From positions 186,001-250,000 of the forward strand of contig NZ_CP033367.1 in assembly GCF_013170845.1 (NCBI RefSeq): 64,000 bases of DNA, written 5' to 3'. Under the pieces are notes generated by a model, which saw only the letters and a program-made list of their open reading frames with translations, did no database searches and was not told where the DNA came from. This DNA comes from Mesorhizobium loti R88b. Lineage in GTDB: Bacteria > Pseudomonadota > Alphaproteobacteria > Rhizobiales > Rhizobiaceae. The number at the start of each line of letters is the position of its first letter. The first letter of the stretch is position 1. The position numbers and the translations under genes were made by a program. Shown here one piece after another: positions 32,205 through 41,442 of this stretch.

Positions 32205-32822
32205 TTACATCACGATGACCTTGGCGCCCACCTCGGCGCGGTCATAGAGGTCGATGATGTCCTGGTTCATCAGCCGGATGCAGCCCGACGACATCGCCTT
32301 GCCGATCGAGTTCCATTCCGGGCTGCCATGCAGGCGGTAGCCCATGTCGCCGCCCTTGTTGAACAGATACATGGCGCGCGCGCCGAGCGGGTTCTTCAGG
32401 CCTGGTTCCATGCCGTCAGCGAACTTCGCCAGTTCCGGCTGGCGCTTGATCATCTCGCGGGGCGGCGTCCAGGTCGGCCATTCGCGCTTCAGCGCGATAT
32501 GGGCGGTGCCGTGCCACTCGAAGCCCTCGCGGCCCACACCGATGCCGTAGCGGATCGCACGACCGTCACCCTCAACGAAGTAGAGGAACTTGTTTTGCGT
32601 ATCGACGATGATGGTGCCCGGCTTTTCCGGGCTGTCATAGTTGACTTCCTGCCGGTGGAACTGCCTCGGCACTTTTTCGATCGGGATACGCGGCAGCTGG
32701 TAACCGGCATCGGTCACCGCGCCATAGTCGTTGGAGAAAATCTGCCCGCCGATGGTGCTGCAACCGGCGAGTGCAGAGGAGAGCGCCAATGCGGCAATTA
32801 TTGCAAACGACTTCAACCGCAT
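32205..32822 (-). CDS. L,D-transpeptidase lipoprotein (YkuD domain)
   Basis: A 205-residue envelope enzyme that crosslinks peptidoglycan 3-3 or links it to lipoproteins. The start at 32822 gives a lipoprotein signal with lipobox LAGC, Cys21 being the lipidated residue. The YkuD domain spans about 67-205, and the active-site pattern H165-x15-C181 appears as LHGSPEWNSIGKAMSSGCIR. Only this catalytic domain is present, with no LysM or peptidoglycan-binding module. Confidence 0.93.
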   Translation of the reverse strand: MRLKSFAIIAALALSSALAGCSTIGGQIFSNDYGAVTDAGYQLPRIPIEKVPRQFHRQEVNYDSPEKPGTIIVDTQNKFLYFVEGDGRAIRYGIGVGREGFEWHGTAHIALKREWPTWTPPREMIKRQPELAKFADGMEPGLKNPLGARAMYLFNKGGDMGYRLHGSPEWNSIGKAMSSGCIRLMNQDIIDLYDRAEVGAKVIVM

Positions 32823-33048
32823 AAGGTGATCCGTGCCCCGCCAAAACCTGTGCGGCACGAGTCAGCCGCTTTCTCACCGTCATTCATGCTGGCATTTGCT
32901 TTGCTTGCCAAGCGGGCGATGCCTATATGCGTGTCCTTGCGTGCTGGTAAGCGTATCACTATGGCATTTCGGCAACAGACTTCACCGGATTGTGAAGGAA
33001 ATTCAATGAGGGCGACATCAAACGGTTACCTGGAATCGAGGAACAGCC

Positions 33049-33471
33049 ATGAACGTGGGTGATGCAGCCAACCGGTCCGGCCTGCCGGCCAAGACCATCC
33101 GTTACTACGAAGAGATCGGTCTGATCGCGCCCGCGCGCGCCGCCAATGGCTACCGCGATTACTCCAGCGACGACATCCACCGGCTGGCCTTCTTGCGCCG
33201 CGCGCGCAACCTCGGCTTTTCCATCGAGGATTGTCGCCAGTTGATGGCACTCTACCAGGATCGCAGCCGCGCCAGCGCCGACGTGCGCGACATCGCCGCC
33301 GCCCATGTCACGGCGATCGAGGAGAAGGTGCGCGAACTGCAATCGATGCGCACGACCCTGCAGAAACTGATCCACGCCTGCCATGGTGATGACAGGCCGG
33401 ATTGCCCGATTTTGGATGATATGGCGGGATTCGCGCAACCAAGTGGGAAAGACGCCTCTGCATCGATATAA
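33049..33471 (+). CDS. cueR: Cu(I)-responsive MerR-family regulator CueR/HmrR
   Basis: A 140-residue MerR protein. The N-terminal winged HTH reads MNVGDAANRSGLPAKTIRYY, then EEIGLIAPAR. A dimerisation helix follows, and the C-terminal metal loop has Cys111 and Cys119 in CHGDDRPDCPIL. That spacing and the DCPIL ending are typical of Cu(I)/Ag(I) sensors. A matching operator stands in front of the copper ATPase 10 kb away. The ATG follows AGGAACAGCC. I see no such operator in front of this gene itself. Confidence 0.93.
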   Translation: MNVGDAANRSGLPAKTIRYYEEIGLIAPARAANGYRDYSSDDIHRLAFLRRARNLGFSIEDCRQLMALYQDRSRASADVRDIAAAHVTAIEEKVRELQSMRTTLQKLIHACHGDDRPDCPILDDMAGFAQPSGKDASASI

Positions 33472-33621
33472 GAAACGCTCCGAAGAACCCCGAGACTTGT
33501 CGGCCGTACCCCCAGGATATCAGCCAATGGTCTCGATGACCGTCGAATTGCACGTCACGCTCTATGCGGAAGCATGGCCGCTGATAAGGCGGACAGATAT
33601 CCGAAGCCGTGAGCCATCCCA

Positions 33622-33813
33622 ATGACGGTCATCGTTCTTAAAGTCGTTGCAATCATATTGCCGATATTGGGGCTGGTTGTTTTTCTCTCTCGCAAGCTCG
33701 AGATACATCAGCGCTTGTTCGTATTTATCTTAGCCGTCGTGTTTAGCGTTCCTATTGGCTTTGGCCTCTACCTATGGTTCGTTCTGATGCTTTTTGACGG
33801 GCACCCACAGTGA
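33622..33813 (+). CDS. Small two-helix membrane protein, hypothetical
   Basis: A 63-residue open frame with two clear hydrophobic helices (VIVLKVVAIILPILGLVVFL and LFVFILAVVFSVPIGFGLYL) joined by a short basic loop. Hydrophobic content makes a real product plausible, but the ribosome site is weak. Local base composition is less GC-rich than its neighbours. I do not recognise a family. Confidence 0.5.
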   Translation: MTVIVLKVVAIILPILGLVVFLSRKLEIHQRLFVFILAVVFSVPIGFGLYLWFVLMLFDGHPQ

Positions 33814-33874
33814 GAGTGCAGGAAGTCGAGTTCGTCCGGCGGAACACCACGGGACCGTGAAATAGCTGTCCCCT

Positions 33875-34147
33875 TTATGGCCGAGCTAGGCTTGCTGGCA
33901 GAGGCTTTTCCAGCTCGGCCTTTGTCTTCAGGACGCCATCGACAAAGTCATTGAACTCTTCAACACTCAAATGGCACTGACTCTCGGTCATGCCATACTG
34001 GCACAATCTGAAGACTACGAATTTCTTATCATCGGCATGGTCAAACTTGATGAGGAACTGGAATGAATAGGGCCTGCCAACCGCTACATAGACCTGACGC
34101 AGGTTTACCGACGTGAAAGCCCTTTTGATGCCCCTCAAAAACCCCAT
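33875..34147 (-). CDS. Hypothetical protein
   Basis: A 90-residue frame with balanced composition, an ATG at 34147 and a GGGGGCGAG ribosome site. The middle (SFQFLIKFDHADDKKFVVFR) looks like two beta strands, and a helix follows (SVEEFNDFVDGVLKTKAEL). It reads as a small alpha/beta protein; no family recognised. It is convergent with the small membrane protein and divergent from mmcB. Confidence 0.6.
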   Translation of the reverse strand: MGFLRGIKRAFTSVNLRQVYVAVGRPYSFQFLIKFDHADDKKFVVFRLCQYGMTESQCHLSVEEFNDFVDGVLKTKAELEKPLPASLARP

Positions 34148-34259
34148 TCTCGCCCCCGGTCTGTCCGTCCGCTTTTCATATCAGCGCGCCCTCGACACGT
34201 CACCGGATCTGTCATAATCGCCCTCAAGAAATGGGTTCAAACCGTGAACAAAATCTGGC

Positions 34260-34772
34260 ATGGTGCCGACCATGCCGATTATCTCCCCGATTCTCCTCAA
34301 TCCCCTCATCGACGGCCGCCAGTCCGAGCGCGCCATGCTGGTGCGGCGTGGTGTGCAGCGGCTGCTTATGCAGATGGGCATGCATGTGCTGCCTGAACTG
34401 TCGCTTGCCACCGGCCGTCGCGCCGACCTCGTGGCGCTGACGCGGCAAGGCGACATCTGGATCATCGAGATCAAATCCTCGATCGAGGATTTCCGGGTCG
34501 ACCGCAAATGGCCTGACTACCGGCTGCATTCCGACCGCTTCTTCTTCGCCACCCATCCGGGCGTGCCCTCGGAGATCTTTCCGGAAGAATGCGGCTTCAT
34601 CCTCTCCGACGGCTACGGCGCGGAGATTCTGCGCGATGCGCCGGAGCACCGCATGGCGGCGGCAACGCGCAAGGCGCTGATGCTGCGCATCGCACGGGCC
34701 GGCGCGGCACGGCTGCTGGCGGCGGAGCTCGCGGGGGTGTCGGTGCCGGCGCTGGAGGGGGAGAGCGAGTAG
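34260..34772 (+). CDS. mmcB: MmcB family DNA repair protein
   Basis: A 170-residue protein with a PD-(D/E)xK-like nuclease core. The acidic residue is in TGRRADLVAL, and the E-x-K element is in IWIIEIKSSIEDF, followed by a conserved YRLHSDRFFFATHP. In Caulobacter MmcB is a LexA-controlled putative nuclease for lesion repair. A second ATG at 34272 is an equally good start. No LexA box was clearly seen upstream. Confidence 0.82.
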   Translation: MVPTMPIISPILLNPLIDGRQSERAMLVRRGVQRLLMQMGMHVLPELSLATGRRADLVALTRQGDIWIIEIKSSIEDFRVDRKWPDYRLHSDRFFFATHPGVPSEIFPEECGFILSDGYGAEILRDAPEHRMAAATRKALMLRIARAGAARLLAAELAGVSVPALEGESE

Positions 34773-34777
34773 GCGCG

Positions 34778-35968
34778 CTACTCTTGCCCTTCCTCCGCCC
34801 CACCCGCCGCCGGTGCCATCAGCAGCACGGCGGCGCCCAGCAGCGCGGCTATGAGGGAGCCGGCGAGGATGCCGACCTTGACGGCGTCCTGCAGGGCCAC
34901 ATCATTGGCGAAAGCGAGCAGGCCGATGAACAGGCTCATGGTGAAGCCGATGCCGCAGAGCAGCGAGATGCCCACCATGTGCGACCAGCCGGCATTGGCC
35001 GGCAGATCGGCCAGGCCGAACCGGATGGCAAGTGCCGATGAGCCGAACACGCCAACCAGCTTGCCGACAACCAGGCCGGCGGCGACGCCCAGCGTCAACG
35101 GCTCGATCAGCGCGCCGAAACTGAGGCCAGCAAGCGAGACGCCGGCATTGGCAAAGCCGAAGATCGGAATGACGAAGAACGGCACGATCCCGTGCAGGCC
35201 ATGCTCGAGCCGATGCAGCGGCGAATGATCGAGGTCGTGGCCGATGCCGGCGGAGCGTTCGAGCGGAATGGTGAGTGCCAGGGCCACCCCGGCAAGCGTG
35301 GCATGGACACCCGACTTCAGCACCAGCACCCACAGGATGACGCCTAGCACGAGATAGGGCACCAGCGTCATCACCCGCATGCGGTTGAGGACGATGAGAA
35401 CCGCAATGACGGCGAAGGCAGCACCGAGATAAGCCAGCGACAGGCCGCTGGTATAGAAGATGGCGATGATGATGACGGCGCCGAGGTCATCGATGATGGC
35501 GAGCGCGGTAAGAAAGACCTTCAGCGAGGCCGGCACGCGGCTGCCGAGCAGCGACAGCACGCCGAGCGCGAAGGCGATGTCGGTGGCGGTCGGGATCGCC
35601 CAACCAGAAAGGGCTGGTCCGTTGTTGCGGTTGATCAAGACATAGACCAGTGCCGGAACCACCATGCCGCCGGCGGCGGCAACACCGGGCAGCACCCGGC
35701 GTGGCCAGGTCGAAAGCTGGCCGTCCAGCATCTCGCGCTTGATCTCCAGGCCGACCAGCAGGAAGAACACCGCCATCAGCCCGTCATTGACCCAGTGCGA
35801 GACACTGAGCGGCCCGAGATAGGCGTGGAGAACGGAGAAATAGGTTTCGGCAAGAGGCGAGTTGGCGACGATCAGGGCAAGGGCGGCGGCCACCATGAGG
35901 ATGATGCCACCAGCCGCCTCGCTGTCGAGAAATTCGCGGAAGACGGACCGCTGCTTCAAATCCTGCAT
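34778..35968 (-). CDS. nhaA: Na+/H+ antiporter NhaA
   Basis: A 396-residue inner-membrane antiporter with about 12 helices. Recognisable family segments are [30 protein letters not shown] with the two ion-binding Asp residues represented in TATDIAFA and [10 protein letters not shown], and a C-terminal [16 protein letters not shown]. It exchanges two protons for one Na+ and supports growth under salt or alkaline conditions. It follows actR by 55 bp on the same strand and could be co-expressed with the redox/acid regulators. Confidence 0.96.
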   Translation of the reverse strand: MQDLKQRSVFREFLDSEAAGGIILMVAAALALIVANSPLAETYFSVLHAYLGPLSVSHWVNDGLMAVFFLLVGLEIKREMLDGQLSTWPRRVLPGVAAAGGMVVPALVYVLINRNNGPALSGWAIPTATDIAFALGVLSLLGSRVPASLKVFLTALAIIDDLGAVIIIAIFYTSGLSLAYLGAAFAVIAVLIVLNRMRVMTLVPYLVLGVILWVLVLKSGVHATLAGVALALTIPLERSAGIGHDLDHSPLHRLEHGLHGIVPFFVIPIFGFANAGVSLAGLSFGALIEPLTLGVAAGLVVGKLVGVFGSSALAIRFGLADLPANAGWSHMVGISLLCGIGFTMSLFIGLLAFANDVALQDAVKVGILAGSLIAALLGAAVLLMAPAAGGAEEGQE

Positions 35969-36023
35969 GTCACCTCCGTCATGCCGCCCGTTCGGCGGGC
36001 TTCATTCGCGATGATGCTCAAAC

Positions 36024-36587
36024 TCAGCGCGGCGCGCGCTTGGCCAGAATCCGCTGCAGGGTGCGGCGATGCATGTTGAGCCGGCGCGCGGTTTCGGAGA
36101 CGTTGCGCTCGCACATCTCATAGACGCGCTGGATGTGTTCCCAGCGCACGCGGTCGGCCGACATCGGGTTTTCCGGGGGCGCGGCGCGCTCGCCTGTCGT
36201 ACGGGTGAGCGCGGCGAAGACATCGTCGGCATCGGCGGGCTTGGACAGATAGTCGACGGCGCCGAGCTTTACGGCCGTCACTGCGGTGGCGATGTTGCCG
36301 TAGCCGGTCAGGATGATGGTGCGGGAATCCTCGCGCTTCTCGCGGATGGCGGCGACGACGTCGAGGCCGTTGCCGTCGCCCAGCCGCATGTCGACCACGG
36401 CATAGGCCGGCGGATTGGCGCGGGCCTTGCCCACCGCCTCCTCGACGCTCTCGGCGGTCTCGACCACGAACCCCCTGGTTTCCATGGCGCGGGCCAGACG
36501 GGTTAGGAACGGCTTGTCGTCATCGACGATCAGAAGCGAGGTGTCCTCGCCCTCAACCATTGCGCCAATATTCTCATCGCCTGTCAT
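36024..36587 (-). CDS. actR: Response regulator ActR/RegA
   Basis: A 187-residue regulator with a receiver domain (DTSLLIVDDDKPFLTRLARA; phosphoacceptor Asp66 in VVDMRLGDG; Lys in LSKPADADD) and a Fis-type HTH at the C-terminus (NVSETARRLNMHRRTLQRIL). This matches the RegA/PrrA/ActR family, which controls respiration, carbon and nitrogen fixation, and acid tolerance in rhizobia. The ATG at 36587 was chosen because it gives the family length. The kinase gene is directly upstream. Confidence 0.95.
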   Translation of the reverse strand: MTGDENIGAMVEGEDTSLLIVDDDKPFLTRLARAMETRGFVVETAESVEEAVGKARANPPAYAVVDMRLGDGNGLDVVAAIREKREDSRTIILTGYGNIATAVTAVKLGAVDYLSKPADADDVFAALTRTTGERAAPPENPMSADRVRWEHIQRVYEMCERNVSETARRLNMHRRTLQRILAKRAPR

Positions 36588-36651
36588 CGTCTTGAAAATT
36601 CCTGCTGCCTTAATTTTACGCAGATATAGTTTCGCGCCGCTATTGTCCAAT

Positions 36652-37977
36652 TTACGCAGTGTCAAACATGGTGGCTGGAGCCATTTCCGGGTTCAGGAAG
36701 ACATTGCGCGGCCACGAAATCTGCACCACGGCGCCCTCGCCCAGCCCGCTCGAATTGCGGAAATCGAGTGCTGCACCCGAGCGCTCCAGCAGCGTCTTGG
36801 CTATGAACAGGCCTAGTCCCAGGCCACCGCCGGCTTCATTGCCCTGGCGCGTCGACATATAGGGCTCGCCGATGCGGTCGATGATTTCGGGCGGAAAACC
36901 AGGCCCGTCGTCGATGATCGAGAAGGTGACGGCGGCATCATCCCAGCTCCAGCGCACGGTGACGCTCTTGCGGGCGAAATCGACGGCATTCTCGACCAGA
37001 TTGCCAAGGCCGTAGATGACGCCGGGATTGCGGCGTCCAACGGGCTCCGGCCCGGTGCGATCGCCGGGACGAAGCTTGATCGAAATGCCGAAATCGCGAT
37101 GAGGCGCGGTGACCTCCTCGACCAGCGAGGTCAGCGGCAGCCGCGAAAGATGTGCCTCGCCCTCGGACGACAGGCTGGTCAGGCGCTTGAGAATTTCGCG
37201 GCAGCGCTCGCTTTGCGAGCGCAGCAGCTTGACGTCTTCACCGTATTTCGGGTCGCTGCCGAGCGCCTTTTCCATCTCCTTGGCGACCAGCGTGATGGTG
37301 GCGAGCGGCGTGCCAAGCTCATGCGCCGCCGCCGCCGCCAGACCATCGAGCGCCGAAAGGTGCTGCTCGCGCTGCAGCACCAGTTCGGTGGCGGCAAGCG
37401 CATTGGCTAGAAGCCGCGCCTCGGCGGCCACCCGGAAGGCGTACATGGCGGTGAAGGCGATTGACGACAGCACCGCCATCCACATGCCGGCGACATAAAT
37501 GAAAGGCATGGCCAGCGGTGCGCCCTCATACCAGGGCAAGGGCAAATGGATGAACACCAGCAAGGTGGCGGCCGTCATCACCAGTCCGCCCAGCAGCGCC
37601 GTCAGCCGGAGGGGCAGCGACGTCGCCGAAATGACGACGGGCACGGTCATCAACAGCGAGAACGGATTGGTCAGACCGCCGGTCATGTAGAGCAGGCCGG
37701 CAAGCTGCAGGCTGTCGAAGATCAGGATGCCGAAGGCCGCGAAAGGGGTGAGCCGGTGCGCTGCCGGAAAGCGGAAGGCCAGAAACAGGTTCATCCACGC
37801 CGAACAGGCGATCAGCGCGAAGCACAGGCTGACCGGCAGCGGGAATTTCAAGCCATAGGCGACCACAAGCACCGTCACGCTCTGACCGACAATGGCCAGC
37901 CAGCGCAGCCGGATCAGCGTGTTGAGGCGCAGTCGCTGGCTCTGCTGGAAATCGGGCGAACGCAAAACATTGATCAT
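36652..37977 (-). CDS. actS: Sensor histidine kinase ActS/RegB
   Basis: A 441-residue membrane kinase. Six hydrophobic helices occupy roughly residues 25-185. The quinone-sensing motif GGLTNPF is at about 100-106, the phosphorylated His about 219 in AAAAAHELGTPLATI, and a redox-active Cys about 259 in SERCREIL. The ATPase domain holds NLVENAVDFA, DDGPGF and GGGLGLGLFI. These are the diagnostic features of RegB, which senses the quinone pool and thiol state. The ATG at 37977 is preferred to a TTG six bases upstream. Confidence 0.95.
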   Translation of the reverse strand: MINVLRSPDFQQSQRLRLNTLIRLRWLAIVGQSVTVLVVAYGLKFPLPVSLCFALIACSAWMNLFLAFRFPAAHRLTPFAAFGILIFDSLQLAGLLYMTGGLTNPFSLLMTVPVVISATSLPLRLTALLGGLVMTAATLLVFIHLPLPWYEGAPLAMPFIYVAGMWMAVLSSIAFTAMYAFRVAAEARLLANALAATELVLQREQHLSALDGLAAAAAHELGTPLATITLVAKEMEKALGSDPKYGEDVKLLRSQSERCREILKRLTSLSSEGEAHLSRLPLTSLVEEVTAPHRDFGISIKLRPGDRTGPEPVGRRNPGVIYGLGNLVENAVDFARKSVTVRWSWDDAAVTFSIIDDGPGFPPEIIDRIGEPYMSTRQGNEAGGGLGLGLFIAKTLLERSGAALDFRNSSGLGEGAVVQISWPRNVFLNPEMAPATMFDTA

Positions 37978-38010
37978 GGCCAATGGATTACAGCCGTAAA
38001 GCGCCCAAGG

Positions 38011-40473
38011 CTAGGTCCCGCGCGGTTTGGCACGGGCGGTAGCGGCGGCGAGCAGCGGGTTTTCCGGCCAGACATGCTTGGGATAGCGGCCACGCATGTC
38101 GGCGCGCACGTCGGTCCAGGAGCCGCGCCAGAAGCCGGGCAGGTCGCGCGTCGTCTGGATCGGCCGGTGCGCCGGCGACAACAGTTCAAGCGTCAGCGGA
38201 ACCGTGCCATTGGCGATCGAAGGATGGCGGTCGAGGCCGAACAGTTCCTGCACGCGGATTGCCAGCACCGGCCATTCGCCGTCATAGCGGATCGGCACGT
38301 GGCTGCCCGATGGGGCGTCGAAATGGGTCGGAGCCATAGCATCGACCTTGCGTTGCAGGTCGTGCGGCACGAGCGCGGCGAGCCCCGCCGAGACGGCACT
38401 CGGGTTGATGGCGCCGAAGGAGGCCGCGCCCGACAGGAACGGCAGCAGCCAGTCGTCGAGGCGCTCGATGAGGGCCGCGTCAGACATGTCGGGCCAGGGT
38501 GCGCCGAGGCCGCGATGCAGCCAGGATAGCCGATGGCGCAGCGTCTCGGCCTCCTTGCTCCAGGTCAGCAGCGACAGGCCGTGCTCGCGCAAGGCGTCAA
38601 GAATGGCGCGGTCGGCCTCGCTGCCGGCCGGTGGCGGCAGCATGCGCTCGGCCAGGGTGATGGCGCCAAGGCGAACGGTTTCGCGCACGCGCACGGCACG
38701 GCGCTCGCGGTCGAAACTGGTTTGCCGGCGTGTTTCGATCCGGTCGGCCAGCGCCGCGCGAATGTCCTCCTCGCCGATGGCTGCCGCCGCCGTGATGCGT
38801 GCATTCTGCGCTTTGCCCTGCAGGTCGGCGACGACCAGAAACGGCTCACCCGCCAGCGGGTCGGCGGCATCGAGCATGGCGCCGGAACCATTGGCGAGCA
38901 CGAAGCGGCCGCGCTCGCCGCGCGCCTTGGCGACGCGGTCCGGCCAAGCGTGGATCAACAAGGAGCCGGCAGGGGCTGCTTCGCCGTTTTTCGCCCCGCC
39001 CACCTGCCTCGCCAGCCTCTCAGCCAGTTGCCGTGCTGCGGTGGCGCGGGGTGATCGTTCAGAGCGAAAGCGCATCAGCCGCCGTTCGAGATCGGCGCCG
39101 TCGCCGCCAAGGCCGCGTTCAGTGAGCAGCACGGCCAACATGGCTGCCTCGAAGGCGTGGCCGCTGCTGGCCGCCTCGGCGACCATATGCGCCAGCCGCA
39201 CCGGTAGAGCGAGCTTGCGCATCGAAGCGCCCGCTTCCGTCAGGCGCCCTGCCTCGTCGATGGCATGCAGCGCGCGCAACAACGCCCTTGCCTCGTTAAG
39301 CGCCGGCGCAGGCGGCGGATCGAGGAAGGCGAGCGCCGTCGGATCGGCGACACCGAAGGCGGCGCAGTCGAGCAGCAGGCCGGAGAGGTCGGCTTCGAGG
39401 ATTTCCGGCGGCGTGAAGGCGGGAAGTGCCGATGTCTGCTCGGCGCGCCACAGCCGGACGGCGACGCCGGCCTGCGTGCGTCCGGCGCGGCCGGCGCGCT
39501 GGTCGGCGGAGGCCTTGCTGACACGCACCGTCTCCAGCCGCGTCAGGCCGCTGGCCGGCTCATAGCGCGGCAGCCGCGACAGGCCGGAATCGATGACGAC
39601 ACGCACACCGTCGATGGTGATGGAGGTCTCGGCGATCGAGGTCGCCAGCACCACCTTGCGGCGGCCTGATGGCGCCGGTTTGATCGCCGCGTCCTGCGCC
39701 TTGCCGTCGAGCTGGCCATAGAGCGGCACGATATCGGTGTCGGCGCCGAGCTTGCCGGCCAGCCGCTCGGTGGTGCGCTCGATCTCGCGTTGGCCGGGCA
39801 GGAAGGCAAGCACGCTGCCGCTCTCGTCGGCAAGTGCGGCGCGAATTGCCTTGGCCATGGCGTCCTCGATCGGAACACCGGCCGGCCGTTCGTCGTAGCG
39901 TATGTCGACGGGAAAGGCGCGGCCCTCGCTTTCGATCACCGGCGCGCCCGACAGCAGTTTCGCGACGCGGGCGCCGTCGAGTGTCGCCGACATCACCAGC
40001 AGCCTGAGGTCCGGACGCAGCGCACCTTGCACGTCAAGCGCGAGCGCCAGACCGAAATCGCCGTCGAGCGAGCGCTCGTGAAACTCGTCGAAAATGACCG
40101 CCGAGACGCCGGGCAGTTCCGGATCGTCGAGGATCATCCGCGCCAGCACGCCTTCGGTGACGACGAGTATCCTGGTCTTTGTCGAAGTGCGGTTTTCCAT
40201 GCGCATGGCGTAGCCGACCGTGGCGCCCAATTCCTCGCCGAGCAGTTCGGCCATGCGGCGGGCAGCGGCGCGGGCGGCGAGCCGGCGCGGTTCGAGCAGG
40301 ATGATCTTGCCCGTGCCCAGCCAGGACGCATCGAGCAGCGCCAGGGGTACCAGCGTCGTCTTGCCAGCGCCGGGCGGCGCCACCAGCACGGCACTGTTGC
40401 CAGAGCCGAGCGCTTCGCTCAATGCCGGCAACACGGCGGATACCGGAAGCTCCGGCAAGAGTCTTGTCGTCAT
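38011..40473 (-). CDS. hrpB: ATP-dependent helicase HrpB
   Basis: An 820-residue DEAH-type helicase. Motif I is VAPPGAGKTTLVP, motif II DEFHERSLDGD, motif III SATLDG and motif VI QRAGRAGRTQAG, followed by the HrpB-specific C-terminal domain. HrpB has no firmly known function; it resembles DEAH RNA helicases. It lies 33 bp upstream of actS on the same strand, and hrpB beside the regB/regA pair is a familiar arrangement in alphaproteobacteria. Confidence 0.95.
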   Translation of the reverse strand: MTTRLLPELPVSAVLPALSEALGSGNSAVLVAPPGAGKTTLVPLALLDASWLGTGKIILLEPRRLAARAAARRMAELLGEELGATVGYAMRMENRTSTKTRILVVTEGVLARMILDDPELPGVSAVIFDEFHERSLDGDFGLALALDVQGALRPDLRLLVMSATLDGARVAKLLSGAPVIESEGRAFPVDIRYDERPAGVPIEDAMAKAIRAALADESGSVLAFLPGQREIERTTERLAGKLGADTDIVPLYGQLDGKAQDAAIKPAPSGRRKVVLATSIAETSITIDGVRVVIDSGLSRLPRYEPASGLTRLETVRVSKASADQRAGRAGRTQAGVAVRLWRAEQTSALPAFTPPEILEADLSGLLLDCAAFGVADPTALAFLDPPPAPALNEARALLRALHAIDEAGRLTEAGASMRKLALPVRLAHMVAEAASSGHAFEAAMLAVLLTERGLGGDGADLERRLMRFRSERSPRATAARQLAERLARQVGGAKNGEAAPAGSLLIHAWPDRVAKARGERGRFVLANGSGAMLDAADPLAGEPFLVVADLQGKAQNARITAAAAIGEEDIRAALADRIETRRQTSFDRERRAVRVRETVRLGAITLAERMLPPPAGSEADRAILDALREHGLSLLTWSKEAETLRHRLSWLHRGLGAPWPDMSDAALIERLDDWLLPFLSGAASFGAINPSAVSAGLAALVPHDLQRKVDAMAPTHFDAPSGSHVPIRYDGEWPVLAIRVQELFGLDRHPSIANGTVPLTLELLSPAHRPIQTTRDLPGFWRGSWTDVRADMRGRYPKHVWPENPLLAAATARAKPRGT

Positions 40474-40529
40474 CGCGCCCGCATATCAGCGGTTGCCGTC
40501 ACCGCGCAACTTATGGCGCAGGAGCCAGT

Positions 40530-41429
40530 TCAAAGCCGGGTGCGCGAAAACGGGTTCCAGCGCACCGTGCCAAGCCGCGCTTCCTCGCGCACCATGGTCA
40601 GCAGGCCGGAGCCGCCGACGACCGCGAGGCCGACGAGCGACAGCCAGTCGGGGTATTCCCGGAAGAACAGGGCACCAAGAATCACCGCCCAGACGATCTG
40701 CGAATAATGCGTCGGCGCGATCCGGTTGGCGGGGGCATATTTGGCGGCGAGCAGTTGCAGCAATTGTCCACCTGCGGTGAAGGCGCCCGCCATCGCCAGC
40801 CAGACAAGCTGCATGGCATTCGGCAAGGTGAACGAGGTGGCGGCGGCGCCGGCGCCGTTGAACAGCAGGCCATAGCCGACAAGCACGCCGAGCATCGATG
40901 TGCGCTTCTCCTGCTGGGCGAGCGACCGCATCAGGATGATGCTGGTCGCGGCGAGGAAGGCAACCACAAAGGCCGCCAGGTGGCCGAGGTTCAATTCACG
41001 AAAACCCGGCCGCACCACCAGCATCACGCCTGCAAAGCCGGCGACCACGGCAAGCCATCGCCACGGGCCGACCTTTTCCTTCAGGATGACTGTCGACAGG
41101 ATGGTGACCAGCAGGGGCGCCAAAAAGATCAGCGCGTAGACCTCCGCCAGCGGAATGTGCGTGAAGGCATAGACGCTGAGCACGCCCGAGGCGATGCCGG
41201 CCCAGGCCCGCGCCTGCACGGCCCATGGCCGCTTCATGCGCCAGAAATCGCGCCAGCGCTCGCCCACTGGGCGGGTGAAGAACAGGAAACAGCCGGCAAA
41301 CAAGGTCGCGAAGAAACCGATCTCGAAGACGGTGAACTGTCCGCCCAGGCTCTTGATAACGGCATCGCTGCCCGAATAGCTTGCATAGGCGATCAGGGCG
41401 AGCAGAATTCCGTTCGTCACTTTTTTCAT
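40530..41429 (-). CDS. EamA/DMT family transporter
   Basis: A 299-residue exporter with two EamA repeats and about ten hydrophobic helices (ILLALIAYASYSGSDAVIKS at the start; YSQIVWAVILGALFFREYPD in the second repeat). It differs from the EamA protein at 7942-8844. Substrate unknown. Start chosen at 41429, where hydrophobic sequence begins. It is divergent from the PIG-L gene, with only 13 bp between starts, so their promoters must overlap the coding regions. Confidence 0.85.
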   Translation of the reverse strand: MKKVTNGILLALIAYASYSGSDAVIKSLGGQFTVFEIGFFATLFAGCFLFFTRPVGERWRDFWRMKRPWAVQARAWAGIASGVLSVYAFTHIPLAEVYALIFLAPLLVTILSTVILKEKVGPWRWLAVVAGFAGVMLVVRPGFRELNLGHLAAFVVAFLAATSIILMRSLAQQEKRTSMLGVLVGYGLLFNGAGAAATSFTLPNAMQLVWLAMAGAFTAGGQLLQLLAAKYAPANRIAPTHYSQIVWAVILGALFFREYPDWLSLVGLAVVGGSGLLTMVREEARLGTVRWNPFSRTRL

Positions 41430-41442
41430 TTCCGAGGGGTGA

